Source: Methylovulum sp. (GTDB lineage: Bacteria; Pseudomonadota; Gammaproteobacteria; Methylococcales; Methylomonadaceae). From it: 25,627 nt of DNA. The position numbers and the translations under genes are program-made. Below the pieces are notes generated by a model, which worked only from the letters and a program-made list of their open reading frames with translations, had not been told where the DNA came from and did not search any database. Below, one piece after another: positions 15,440 through 22,867 of the stretch. Position 1 is the stretch's first letter. Each line of letters starts with the position of its first letter. The stretch spans positions 1 through 25,627 of the forward strand of contig JACXTQ010000306.1 of assembly GCA_016919605.1 (NCBI GenBank), read 5' to 3'.

Positions 15440-17251
15440 GTGATTGATAAATTAAGAAACATAGCCATTATTGCCCACGTTGACCACGGCAAGACTACCT
15501 TGGTCGATAAGTTGCTGCAACAATCAGGTACATTCGCCGCGCACACTAAAGTCACCGAGCGGATGATGGATTCCAACGATATTGAAAAAGAGCGTGGCAT
15601 CACCATTCTGGCAAAGAACACCGCCTTGGATTGGAACGGCTACCATATCAATATTGTTGACACCCCAGGCCATGCCGATTTTGGCGGCGAAGTCGAACGT
15701 GTTTTGTCAATGGTGGATTCGGTTTTGCTGTTAGTCGATGCGGTTGACGGCCCTATGCCGCAAACCCGTTTCGTGACCCAAAAAGCCTTTGCTTTAGGCC
15801 TAAAACCTATTGTGGTCATCAATAAGATTGACCGTCCGGGTGCACGTCCCGACTGGGTTGTCGATCAAACTTTCGATTTGTTTGACCGCTTGGGCGCGAC
15901 CGATGAGCAACTTGATTTCCCTATCGTCTTTGCTTCGGCTATCAATGGTTATGCGGGTTTGGAACACACCATCACCGGTGGTGATATGACCCCTTTGTTT
16001 GAAACTATCGTCGCCAAAGTTAGCCCGCCACCTGTGGATATAGACGGCTCTTTTCAAATGCAGGTCTCCAGTCTCGATTACAACACTTATGTGGGCGTTA
16101 TTGGGGTAGGCCGTATCCAACGCGGTAGCATTAAAGCCAACCAACCGTTGACCATTATCAACCGTGAAGGTGTCGAGCGTAAGGGCCGTATGCTGCAAAT
16201 TTTTGGCTTTCATGGCTTGGAGCGTGTTGAAGTGGCCGAAGCGCGCGCCGGCGACATTATTGCCTTTGCCGGCATTGAAAAACTGGAAATTTCTGACACT
16301 ATCTGCCATCCTGACAAGGTGGAAATTATGCCGCCATTGTCGGTGGACGAACCTACCGTGACCATGACCTTTCAAGTCAACAACTCACCTTTTGCAGGCA
16401 AAGAAGGCAAGTTTGTCACAACCCGGCAAATCCGCGACAGGCTGGATAAGGAATTGCAACATAACGTCGCCTTAAAAGTCGAAGACACCGCCGACCCTGA
16501 TAAATTTAAAGTGTCAGGCCGTGGCGAATTGCATTTGTCAGTCCTGATTGAGAACATGCGCCGCGAAGGTTTTGAAATGGGCGTATCCCGTCCAGAAGTT
16601 ATCATCAAAGAAATTGACGGTAAAAAATGCGAGCCTTTCGAGATGGTCACCATTGAAGTGGAAGAAATCCACCAAGGTAGCATTATGGAAAAATTGGGTG
16701 ACCGTAAGGGTGATTTGACCAATATGGTTCCCGATGGCAAAGGCCGGATTCGTTTGGAGTATATGATGCCATCACGCGGCCTGATTGGGTTTCAAACCGA
16801 ATTTATGACGGCAACCTCAGGTTCTGGCCTGCTCTATCATGTGTTTGACCATTACGGCCCGATGAAAGCGGGTGAAGTGGGCAGCCGTTTGCGGGGCGTG
16901 ATGATTTCGATGGTTGCGGGTAAGGCAGTCACCTATTCATTGCATCCTTTACAGGAACGTGGCGAATTGTTATTGGTCAATGGCGATGAAGTCTACGAAG
17001 GTATGTTGGTGGGCTTGCATTCGCGCAGCAATGACTTATGCGTCAACCCTTGCAAGCCGAAACAATTGACTAACGTCCGCGCTTCAGGCACGGATGAAAG
17101 CTTAGTGTTGGCACGGATTCAAAAAATGACCTTGGAACAAGCGTTGGAATTTATTGCCGAAGACGAGTTGGTGGAAGTCACCCCTAAGTCCATCCGCCTG
17201 CGCAAGAAATTATTGACGGAAAACGAGCGTAAGCGTGCGGCTAAGGGTTAA
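15440..17251 (+). CDS. typA: Ribosome-associated GTPase TypA/BipA
   Basis: A 603-residue translational GTPase that binds the ribosome and helps 50S assembly and growth under stress or cold. The GTPase motifs are complete: AHVDHGKTT (12-20), DTPGH (74-78) and NKID (128-131). These are followed by the domain II barrel, the EF-G-like domains III and V, and the TypA-specific C-terminal domain. Similarity to E. coli BipA is very high in the first 200 residues. It starts with GTG 15440 (MIDKLRN in translation), with only a weak AGAG upstream. The 118-base spacer after the previous terminator should hold its promoter, but I see no convincing pair of boxes. Confidence 0.97.
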   Translation: MIDKLRNIAIIAHVDHGKTTLVDKLLQQSGTFAAHTKVTERMMDSNDIEKERGITILAKNTALDWNGYHINIVDTPGHADFGGEVERVLSMVDSVLLLVDAVDGPMPQTRFVTQKAFALGLKPIVVINKIDRPGARPDWVVDQTFDLFDRLGATDEQLDFPIVFASAINGYAGLEHTITGGDMTPLFETIVAKVSPPPVDIDGSFQMQVSSLDYNTYVGVIGVGRIQRGSIKANQPLTIINREGVERKGRMLQIFGFHGLERVEVAEARAGDIIAFAGIEKLEISDTICHPDKVEIMPPLSVDEPTVTMTFQVNNSPFAGKEGKFVTTRQIRDRLDKELQHNVALKVEDTADPDKFKVSGRGELHLSVLIENMRREGFEMGVSRPEVIIKEIDGKKCEPFEMVTIEVEEIHQGSIMEKLGDRKGDLTNMVPDGKGRIRLEYMMPSRGLIGFQTEFMTATSGSGLLYHVFDHYGPMKAGEVGSRLRGVMISMVAGKAVTYSLHPLQERGELLLVNGDEVYEGMLVGLHSRSNDLCVNPCKPKQLTNVRASGTDESLVLARIQKMTLEQALEFIAEDELVEVTPKSIRLRKKLLTENERKRAAKG

Positions 17252-17272
17252 GGTTTTTAAGTTGTAATCGGG

Positions 17273-17296
17273 TGTGGGCGATACCCTTCGCCCACA
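17273..17296. promoter_or_regulatory. Perfect 9-bp palindrome directly before hicB
   Basis: TGTGGGCGA (17273-17281) pairs with TCGCCCACA (17288-17296) across a six-base loop. The hicB ribosome-binding site AGGGGA begins three bases later. There is no T-run, so an operator bound by the HicB protein or complex, or an RNA hairpin at the typA 3' end, are both possible. Confidence 0.45.
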
Positions 17297-17307
17297 TTAG
17301 GGGAAAG

Positions 17308-17517
17308 ATGATCAACGAAATTATATTCTTAGTTGAAGATGCACCCGAAGGCGGTTTTATTGCCAAAGCCTTAGGCGTATCTATTTTTACCCAAGCCGAT
17401 GATCTGAATGATTTGTATCAGCAGCTTCGCGCAGCGGTGGATTGCCATTTTGAGCTGTTGAATAAGCCTAAAATTATCCGCTTGCATTTTGTTCGTGAAG
17501 AAGTGATTGCAGCGTGA
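17308..17517 (+). CDS. hicB: HicB-like antitoxin
   Basis: A 69-residue partner of the HicA-like protein that follows. It begins MINEIIFLVEDAPEGGFIAKALG, the partial RNase-H-like fold of HicB-type antitoxins (strand, GG turn, strand, then a helix DLNDLYQQLRAAVDCHF). It ends KIIRLHFVREEVIAA. It is shorter than classic HicB and has no separate DNA-binding domain, so it matches the HicB-like group. The ATG at 17308 is favoured by AGGGGA three bases upstream; the longer frame to 17272 would include the palindrome. From memory, similar short proteins are sometimes mislabelled as 2-oxoisovalerate dehydrogenase; nothing here supports that. It overlaps hicA by GTGA. Confidence 0.82.
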   Translation: MINEIIFLVEDAPEGGFIAKALGVSIFTQADDLNDLYQQLRAAVDCHFELLNKPKIIRLHFVREEVIAA

Positions 17518-17750
17518 AGTTGCCCTGTGATTTGTCAGGCTTGGAGCTAGCGGATAAATTAGCTACTTTTGGCTATGAAATTACCCGCCAGAATGGCAGC
17601 CACATTCGTTTAACAACGCAGGAAAATGGCGAGCATATTACTGTTCCTCAACATGACTCATTAAAAGTGGGTACGTTTTCGGCTATTTTAAATGATGTTG
17701 CCAAACATTTTTTGATTAGCCGTGATGAATTGATAAGGCAATTATTTTGA
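17514..17750 (+). CDS. hicA: HicA-like mRNA interferase toxin
   Basis: A 78-residue dsRBD-fold toxin of the HicA family. It shows the family's core: LSGLELADKLATFGYEITRQ followed by NGSHIRLT, in which His30 is the catalytic residue. Then come HITVPQHDSLKVGTFSAILND and a C-terminal helix. It starts at GTG 17514, overlapping the hicB stop by four bases, so the order is antitoxin then toxin, the reverse of the hicA-hicB order of the E. coli type. Both genes look intact and could form an active toxin-antitoxin pair. The pair sits between typA and the his operon. Confidence 0.87.
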   Translation: MKLPCDLSGLELADKLATFGYEITRQNGSHIRLTTQENGEHITVPQHDSLKVGTFSAILNDVAKHFLISRDELIRQLF

Positions 17751-17775
17751 TTATTATGGAAACAGTTTATTTTAT
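17747..17775 (+). promoter_or_regulatory. Candidate promoter for the his operon
   Basis: TTGATT (17747-17752) is separated by 17 bases from TTTTAT (17770-17775), a plausible sigma-70 promoter starting at the very end of hicA and about 30-60 bases before hisB. A leader peptide or attenuator is not visible. Support is by pattern only. Confidence 0.35.
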
Positions 17776-17807
17776 AGCTCCCCTTACCTTGATTTTTTGA
17801 CAAAAAT

Positions 17808-18401
17808 ATGATCCAACGCACCGCCACAGTCGAGCGCAACACGCTTGAAACCCAAATCAAAATCACCGTTAACCTAGATGGTACAGGTAAAGCTAGCTTT
17901 ACCACGGGTGTACCGTTCCTTGACCACATGCTTGACCAAATCGCCCGGCATGGCCTGATAGATATGGATATTGTCGCCCACGGCGATTTGCAGATTGATG
18001 CGCACCATACCGTTGAAGATGTCGGCATTACCTTAGGGCAGGCCGTGGCTAAGGCGTTAGGTGACAAAAAAGGCATTTACCGCTACGGACACGCGTACAT
18101 CCCTTTGGATGAGGCCTTGTCACGCGTGGTGGTGGATTTCTCTGGCCGCCCTGGATTGTTTTATAATGTCACGTTTACGCGTGGCATGATCGGCTCGTTT
18201 GATGTCGATTTGTTCCGTGAGTTTTTTCAGGGGTTTGTCAACCATGCGGGCGTAACCTTGCATATTGACAATCTGAAAGGGGTCAACGCCCACCATATCG
18301 CCGAAACCATTTTTAAAGCGATGGGACGCGCCCTGCGGATGGCGATGACCGCCGACGAACGGATGGCGGGGATAATGCCGTCCACCAAGGGTACACTTTG
18401 A
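17808..18401 (+). CDS. hisB: Imidazoleglycerol-phosphate dehydratase (monofunctional)
   Basis: Catalyses the dehydration of imidazole glycerol phosphate to imidazole acetol phosphate in histidine synthesis. It has 197 residues, the length of the monofunctional enzyme; there is no N-terminal phosphatase domain as in E. coli HisB. Metal-binding histidine motifs are clear: FLDHMLDQIARHG, DAHHTVEDVG and NAHHIAETIFKA. The start MIQRTATVERNT at 17808 matches the family; no strong ribosome-binding site is visible. First gene of hisB-hisH-hisA-hisF-hisI-hisE here; hisG, hisD and hisC must be elsewhere. Confidence 0.97.
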   Translation: MIQRTATVERNTLETQIKITVNLDGTGKASFTTGVPFLDHMLDQIARHGLIDMDIVAHGDLQIDAHHTVEDVGITLGQAVAKALGDKKGIYRYGHAYIPLDEALSRVVVDFSGRPGLFYNVTFTRGMIGSFDVDLFREFFQGFVNHAGVTLHIDNLKGVNAHHIAETIFKAMGRALRMAMTADERMAGIMPSTKGTL

Positions 18402-18421
18402 TTTTTTACTGAGCATTATTT

Positions 18422-19057
18422 ATGTCTTCTGTTGCTGTTATTGATTATGGAATGGGCAATTTGCATTCGATTGGCAAAGCCTTGCAACATGCCGACCCTA
18501 GCGTGGAGGTGCAAATCAGCAGTACCGCCACGGCGATTTTACAGGCTGACCGTGTGGTGTTTCCGGGTGTTGGTGCAATACGCGATTGTATGCAAGCCCT
18601 GAACGAATCAGGTTTGGCCGAGGTAATCCGGCAAGTCGCCAAAACTAAGCCCCTGCTGGGCATTTGTTTGGGGATGCAAGCACTATTGACGGATAGTGCG
18701 GAAAACGGCCATACCGAAGGTTTGGGCGTATTTTCCGGCCATGTCGTGCGTTTTGCTGATGCACTGGTGGATCATAACGGTATGCTGCTAAAAGTTCCCC
18801 ACATGGGTTGGAATCAGGTACGGCAACACCCCCATCCGTTATGGCAAGATATTGCCCAAGACAGCCGTTTTTATTTTGTCCATAGCTATTATGCACAACC
18901 TGATGACGCTTCAATCGTGGCGGCGACCACCGAGTATCCAGACCCGTTTGCTTGCGCCTTGGCCCAGGACAATGTGTTTGCCGTACAATTTCACCCTGAA
19001 AAAAGCCAAACTGCCGGTTTGCAGTTGCTGAAAAATTTTTTGCATTGGGATGGGTAG
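18422..19057 (+). CDS. hisH: Imidazole glycerol phosphate synthase, glutaminase subunit
   Basis: Class I glutamine amidotransferase that supplies ammonia to HisF for making imidazole glycerol phosphate and AICAR. It has 211 residues; the nucleophile is Cys82 in GICLGMQ and the rest of the triad is His191/Glu193 in FHPEKS. The N-terminal VAVIDYGMGNLHS is typical. It follows hisB by 20 bases. Its partner hisF is separated from it by hisA and an inserted HEPN segment. Confidence 0.97.
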   Translation: MSSVAVIDYGMGNLHSIGKALQHADPSVEVQISSTATAILQADRVVFPGVGAIRDCMQALNESGLAEVIRQVAKTKPLLGICLGMQALLTDSAENGHTEGLGVFSGHVVRFADALVDHNGMLLKVPHMGWNQVRQHPHPLWQDIAQDSRFYFVHSYYAQPDDASIVAATTEYPDPFACALAQDNVFAVQFHPEKSQTAGLQLLKNFLHWDG

Positions 19058-19119
19058 TGGCCTGATGGCTACACCTCTAATCATTTTTTTGCCTAACCCG
19101 TATTAAGGAACTGCTTGTT

Positions 19120-19851
19120 ATGCTGTTAATACCCGCTATCGATTTAAAAGAAGGAAAATGTGTGCGCTTGCGCCAAGGACGCATGGAGGATGATACGGTG
19201 TTTTCCGATGATCCGGTGGCGGTGGCCGGGCGGTGGGTGGCGGCGGGTGCTAAGCGCCTGCATTTGGTGGATTTGGATGGCGCGTTTGCGGGCAAGCCCC
19301 AAAATGCCGAAGTCGTCCATGCGATTGTCCAAGCTTACCCTGATCTGATCGTACAAATCGGTGGCGGTATCCGCAACGAAGAAACCATAGAAACCTATTT
19401 GAACGCTGGAGTTGAATATGTCATTATCGGCACTAAAGCGGTCAACGAACCGCTTTTTGTCCGTGATGTCGCGTTGAAATATCCACACCATATTATTGTC
19501 GGCTTGGATGCCAAAGACGGCAAGGTAGCTATTGACGGTTGGTCGAAACTGTCCCAGCATGATGTTATTGAACTGGCGCAACATTTTGAGGCCGATGGTG
19601 TCGAAGCCATTATTTACACCGACATTGCCCGCGATGGCATGATGAAAGGTGTCAATGTTGAGGCCACCGCCAGACTGGCCCGTGCGATTAACATCCCCGT
19701 GATCGCCTCCGGCGGTATCACCAATATTGATGACATCCATGCCTTAGGCAAAGTCGCCCATGAGGGGATTATGGGTGCGATTACAGGGCGGGCGATTTAT
19801 GAAGGGACGTTGGATTTTGCGCAGGCGGCAACATTAGCCGAATCGTTTTAA
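19120..19851 (+). CDS. hisA: ProFAR isomerase (phosphoribosylformimino-AICAR-ribotide isomerase)
   Basis: A (beta/alpha)8-barrel isomerase that opens the ribose of ProFAR to give PRFAR. It has 243 residues; the catalytic aspartates are Asp8 (IPAIDLKEGKCVRL) and Asp130 (IVGLDAKDGKV). Phosphate-binding motifs IQIGGGIRN-type and IASGGI are present. An AAGGA ribosome-binding site lies ten bases before ATG 19120. Its stop is one base from the start of the inserted HEPN gene. Confidence 0.97.
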   Translation: MLLIPAIDLKEGKCVRLRQGRMEDDTVFSDDPVAVAGRWVAAGAKRLHLVDLDGAFAGKPQNAEVVHAIVQAYPDLIVQIGGGIRNEETIETYLNAGVEYVIIGTKAVNEPLFVRDVALKYPHHIIVGLDAKDGKVAIDGWSKLSQHDVIELAQHFEADGVEAIIYTDIARDGMMKGVNVEATARLARAINIPVIASGGITNIDDIHALGKVAHEGIMGAITGRAIYEGTLDFAQAATLAESF

Positions 19852-19852
19852 A

Positions 19853-20332
19853 ATGAAAAATTCACAACTCATTAAAGCGTTGGCTTATGAGCGGCTCAGC
19901 GAGGCAAAAATCCTTTGTGATAACAACAAATACGATGGTGCGTTCTATTTTGCAGGCTATAGTGTTGAATAGATGTTAAAAATGAAAATTTGCCAACATT
20001 TTGGCGTGGATAATCTTTTTGACGAAGACAGCAAAGGGGCTGATAAGGACAGTATTGCCAGCGTAAGGAATGTCGTGAAAATTCATGATATTAGGCGGTT
20101 GCTGATTTTCAGTGGTTTGAAAAATAAGTTTGAAGTGGCAAAAGGCCTTAGCCAAACACTGATGCAAACCCACGCCTATCTGTTTACAACCGTTAATTTT
20201 AAGAGCCTTTGTACATGGAATGAACAAGTGCGTTACCAAGAGATTGGCTCGCAAAAAGCTGAGGCGGTACGGGAATTGATCGAGTTATTATACCATCCAG
20301 AGGGTTTGTTAGAATGGATAAACAAGAATTAA
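19853..20332 (+). pseudogene. HEPN-domain protein interrupted by an in-frame amber codon
   Basis: One frame encodes a 159-codon HEPN-family protein but contains TAG at 19970-19972, followed at once by ATG 19973. The first part (39 residues) has the typical start: ALAYERLSEAKILCDNNKYD and GAFYFAGYSVE. The second part (119 residues) continues MLKMKICQHFGV, KIHDIRRLLIFSGL, then WNEQVRYQEIGSQKAEAVRELI. In relatives the position of the stop holds an ordinary residue (GYxVExxLK). It is either a nonsense-mutated gene or two fragments translated through the TAGATG stop-start. HEPN proteins often act as RNases or as partners in toxin-antitoxin pairs; the role here is unknown. It lies inside the his operon, one base after the hisA stop. 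Confidence 0.8.
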
Positions 20333-20607
20333 ACAATAAGTTAGAGCTTTTCAAGAGAACGTGTTCCGAAAAGGGTTATATTGAAGACGGTATTGTTTTT
20401 GAAGAGGCTTATCCAGGTATGATTCCCTCTTCTTTTATTGTCGATGTTTTAGGAAAACAAGATTGGGTGGATAAAACCTATAGTGGTCTGGCATTAAAGC
20501 AGCTTATTCAGGTATTGTGGGAGACTACAGATGCCAATATCCGTGAAAATATCTTTACCATTAGAATTTCTGGCAAAGATGAACGGCAGTCAATGGAGCT
20601 TCAGTGA
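20314..20607 (+). CDS. Hypothetical 97-residue protein paired with the HEPN gene
   Basis: A small, mostly hydrophilic protein without signal peptide or membrane segment. Its start overlaps the HEPN gene by 19 bases, with AGAGGG about nine bases upstream of ATG 20314, so it was built as the second gene of a HEPN pair. Visible features are an N-terminal helix (ELNNKLELFKRTCSEKGY), then EEAYPGMIPSSFIVDVLGKQ, and a late WETTDANIRENIFTIRI segment. It lacks the GSxARG-type motif of the MNT nucleotidyltransferase that often accompanies HEPN proteins, so it is not a canonical MNT. A partner or antitoxin role is an inference from position only. hisF starts four bases after its stop. Confidence 0.7.
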   Translation: MDKQELNNKLELFKRTCSEKGYIEDGIVFEEAYPGMIPSSFIVDVLGKQDWVDKTYSGLALKQLIQVLWETTDANIRENIFTIRISGKDERQSMELQ

Positions 20608-20611
20608 GATT

Positions 20612-21385
20612 ATGAGCCTAGCCAAACGTATTATCCCTTGCCTTGATGTCGATAACGGTCGGGTCGTCAAAGGCGTAAAATTTGTTGATATCCGTGATGC
20701 CGGCGATCCGGTGGAAATTGCCAGACGTTATGACCGTGAAGGCGCGGATGAAATCACCTTTTTGGACATCACCGCTACCCATGATAACCGTGACACCATT
20801 GTCCATGTGGTTGAACAGGTCGCCAGTGAAGTGTTCATTCCCTTAACGGTGGGCGGCGGCATACGGACATTGGACGATATTCGCCGGATGCTCAATGCCG
20901 GTGCTGATAAAGTCGGCATTAACAGCGCAGCGGTGTTCCGCCCCGAATTCGTCCAAGAAGCCGCCGAACGCTTCGGTTCGCAATGTATCGTGGTCGCTAT
21001 TGATGCCAAAAAAGTCAATTTGTCTGACGAAGCCAACCGATGGGAAATTTTCACCCACGGCGGCCGCAAAGGCACAGGTATAGACGCAGTCGAATGGGCG
21101 AAAAAAATGGTGGCTTATGGGGCAGGGGAGATCCTCTTGACCAGTATGGATAGGGATGGGACCCGCGTAGGTTTTGACTTGGCCTTGACTCGCGCTATCA
21201 GCGAAGCTGTTGCCGTACCCGTGATCGCCTCAGGTGGTGTCGGTTGTCTGGACCATCTGGCCGATGGCGTGCTGGACGGCAAGGCCGATGCCGTATTGGC
21301 GGCCAGTATTTTTCACTTCGCCGAGTACACGATCAGGCAGGCAAAAGAACACATGCAGGGACGTGGGATTGAAGTGAGGTTGTAA
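20612..21385 (+). CDS. hisF: Imidazole glycerol phosphate synthase, cyclase subunit
   Basis: The (beta/alpha)8-barrel that condenses PRFAR with ammonia from HisH to give imidazole glycerol phosphate and AICAR. From ATG 20612 it has 257 residues, the family norm, starting MSLAKRIIPCLDVDNGRVVKG. The catalytic aspartates are Asp12 and Asp131 (VAIDAKKV). The frame is open upstream to 20531, but those 27 codons overlap the previous gene and are not part of HisF. The stretch CLDVDNGRVVKG and the C-terminal DAVLAASIFHF are diagnostic. Confidence 0.97.
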   Translation: MSLAKRIIPCLDVDNGRVVKGVKFVDIRDAGDPVEIARRYDREGADEITFLDITATHDNRDTIVHVVEQVASEVFIPLTVGGGIRTLDDIRRMLNAGADKVGINSAAVFRPEFVQEAAERFGSQCIVVAIDAKKVNLSDEANRWEIFTHGGRKGTGIDAVEWAKKMVAYGAGEILLTSMDRDGTRVGFDLALTRAISEAVAVPVIASGGVGCLDHLADGVLDGKADAVLAASIFHFAEYTIRQAKEHMQGRGIEVRL

Positions 21386-21496
21386 TGCGGATTTATCGGC
21401 ACGCAAACCGATTTGGGCAAAACGCACAACGTTAATTATCAAGACCGTATCAACCAACTGTTACGCGAGTATATTCAGTATGAACTGGCTAGATGA
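21386..21496 (+). pseudogene. Antitoxin-like C-terminal scar between hisF and hisI
   Basis: Immediately after the hisF stop, and in the same frame, the spacer reads through to a stop at 21494-21496 inside hisI. It ends NVNYQDRINQLLREYIQYEL. This resembles the C-terminal Y-x-x-R-I-N-x-x-L-R-x-Y helix of BrnA/CopG-like antitoxins. No start or other part of such a gene remains. It is either a decayed toxin-antitoxin remnant or coincidence. Confidence 0.3.
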
Positions 21497-21860
21497 AATC
21501 CAATGGACACCCGAAGGCTTGATCCCTGTGGTCGCCCAACAAAGCGATAATGGTAGAGTGGTGATGTTTGCCTGGATGAACCGTGAATCTTTGGCGCTAA
21601 CCGTGCAAGAAGGTTATGCCGTATATTGGTCGCGCTCACGCAACCGCTTATGGCGCAAAGGCGAAGAGTCGGGGCATCGGCAAAAAGTCCTCAGTATCCA
21701 ATTGGATTGTGATGAGGATGTCATTTTGCTGGAAATCGAACAAGAAGGCGGTATTGCTTGTCATACCGGACGCGAGAGCTGTTTTTATCGGCGGCTGATT
21801 GACGGGCAATGGCAAGCGGTGGAGCCGGTGTTAAAAAATCCAGATGAGATTTATAAATAA
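21480..21860 (+). CDS. hisI: Phosphoribosyl-AMP cyclohydrolase (monofunctional)
   Basis: Hydrolyses the adenine ring of PR-AMP to ProFAR, the third step of histidine synthesis. At 126 residues it is the stand-alone enzyme, not the fused HisIE of E. coli. The metal sites are visible: Asp76-x-Asp78-x-Asp80 with Cys77, and Cys94/Cys101 in CHTGRESCFY for zinc. The YWSRSRNRLWRKGEESGH block is diagnostic. hisE follows after 66 bases. Confidence 0.97.
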   Translation: MNWLDEIQWTPEGLIPVVAQQSDNGRVVMFAWMNRESLALTVQEGYAVYWSRSRNRLWRKGEESGHRQKVLSIQLDCDEDVILLEIEQEGGIACHTGRESCFYRRLIDGQWQAVEPVLKNPDEIYK

Positions 21861-21926
21861 CGCTTTGTTTTAGCCACACACTGCTCATTTTACTGATTTA
21901 TTTAGCATTAATGACCCCTACGCATC

Positions 21927-22244
21927 ATGAATAACACCCTAACGCAACTCGCCGAAGTCTTAGAAGAGCGCAAACAGCAATCTGCCGATAAATCCTATGT
22001 CGCCAGCTTGTACGCCAAAGGCTTGGACACCATTTTGAAAAAAATCGGTGAAGAAGCCACCGAAACCGTGATTGCGGCCAAAAATGGCGATAAAGAACAA
22101 ATTATTTATGAAACCGCCGACTTATGGTTCCATTGTATGGTGTTGCTGGCGGCCCAAGGCTTGCATCCTGATGATGTGTTAGCCGAACTTCGGCGGCGTT
22201 TTGGTTTGTCCGGTCTGGAAGAAAAGGCCCGGCGCACCCCTTAA
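21927..22244 (+). CDS. hisE: Phosphoribosyl-ATP pyrophosphohydrolase
   Basis: Removes pyrophosphate from PR-ATP, the second step of histidine synthesis. It has 105 residues with the all-alpha MazG-like fold: the metal-binding acidic motif GEEATE (Glu42, Glu43, Glu46) and ETADLWFH (Glu62, Asp65), preceded by KGLDTILKKI. Separate hisI and hisE followed by tatABC is a known gene order in Pseudomonas and related proteobacteria. It is probably co-transcribed with the tat genes. Confidence 0.96.
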   Translation: MNNTLTQLAEVLEERKQQSADKSYVASLYAKGLDTILKKIGEEATETVIAAKNGDKEQIIYETADLWFHCMVLLAAQGLHPDDVLAELRRRFGLSGLEEKARRTP

Positions 22245-22257
22245 ATTAGGCTGCCCG

Positions 22258-22275
22258 CTGTCCCGTCAGGGACAG
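22258..22275 (+). other. Hairpin in the hisE-tatA spacer
   Basis: CTGTCCC (22258-22264) and GGGACAG (22269-22275) form a perfect 7-bp stem with a GTCA loop. The left arm can alternatively pair with GGACAGC at 22281-22287. No T-run follows, so it is not a terminator. It could act as an mRNA processing or stability element separating his from tat expression. Confidence 0.5.
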
Positions 22276-22325
22276 GGGTGGGACAGCAATGAAACAAAAC
22301 CACCTTAGAGCAAACAGAGGCAAAT

Positions 22326-22541
22326 ATGGGCTTTAGCATTCCACATCTTTTAGTTGTATTGGCGATTGTCGTCGTGGTGTTTGGCACCAAACGCCTGCGC
22401 AATATCGGCGCGGATTTGGGCGGGGCGATCAAGGGCTTTAAATCCGCGATGAAAGACGGTGAGGCGGATAACAAAACCGCTGCCGCTGATGGCCACACCA
22501 TCGAAGGCGAAGTCACCGCCAAAAAAAATGACCAGGCCTAG
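22326..22541 (+). CDS. tatA: Sec-independent translocase subunit TatA
   Basis: A 71-residue component that forms the protein-conducting part of the twin-arginine pathway. It has one N-terminal membrane helix (about residues 5-19), the FG hinge at 19-20, an amphipathic helix (LRNIGADLGGAIKGFKSAM) and a charged tail. AGAGG sits a few bases before ATG 22326. tatB follows after five bases. Confidence 0.96.
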   Translation: MGFSIPHLLVVLAIVVVVFGTKRLRNIGADLGGAIKGFKSAMKDGEADNKTAAADGHTIEGEVTAKKNDQA

Positions 22542-22546
22542 CCGCC

Positions 22547-22867
22547 ATGTTTGAAGTCGGCTTTTCTGAGCTGTGCATGGTCGCTTTAGTGGCGCTGTTG
22601 GTCATAGGGCCGGAGCGGTTGCCGAAAGTGGCGCGGTTGGCGGGTTTTTGGCTAGGCAAAACCCGCGCTATGGTCGCCAATGTCAAGGCTGAAATCAGTG
22701 CCGAGCTGCAAGCCGAAGAAATGCGCCAGTTGTTTAACGAGCAGTCGGCTTTGCAAGAGCTGAAAAACATTCAGAATGAACTTAACGATGCCTCGCAGAC
22801 CGTAAAAGCCTCGCTGGATTCTTTGCAAGACGACCTTAAGCCACACGATAGCCATGAACAAACTTGA
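22547..22867 (+). CDS. tatB: Sec-independent translocase subunit TatB
   Basis: A 106-residue subunit that binds Tat substrates together with TatC. It starts MFEVGFSELCMVALVALLVI, a membrane helix, then GPERLPKVAR with the conserved Gly21-Pro22 pair that separates TatB from TatA. An amphipathic and coiled-coil helix follows (LQAEEMRQLFNEQSALQEL). It overlaps tatC by 14 bases, implying coupled translation. Confidence 0.96.
   Translation: MFEVGFSELCMVALVALLVIGPERLPKVARLAGFWLGKTRAMVANVKAEISAELQAEEMRQLFNEQSALQELKNIQNELNDASQTVKASLDSLQDDLKPHDSHEQT

Noticed and set aside
17272..17307. Longer hicB start.
   Set aside because: The extra codons fall in the palindrome and encode no conserved residues. 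ATG 17308 has a good ribosome-binding site.
20531..20611. Longer hisF start giving 27 extra residues.
   Set aside because: It overlaps the preceding 97-residue gene in another frame, and the HisF family begins at MSLAKRIIPCLDV (20612).
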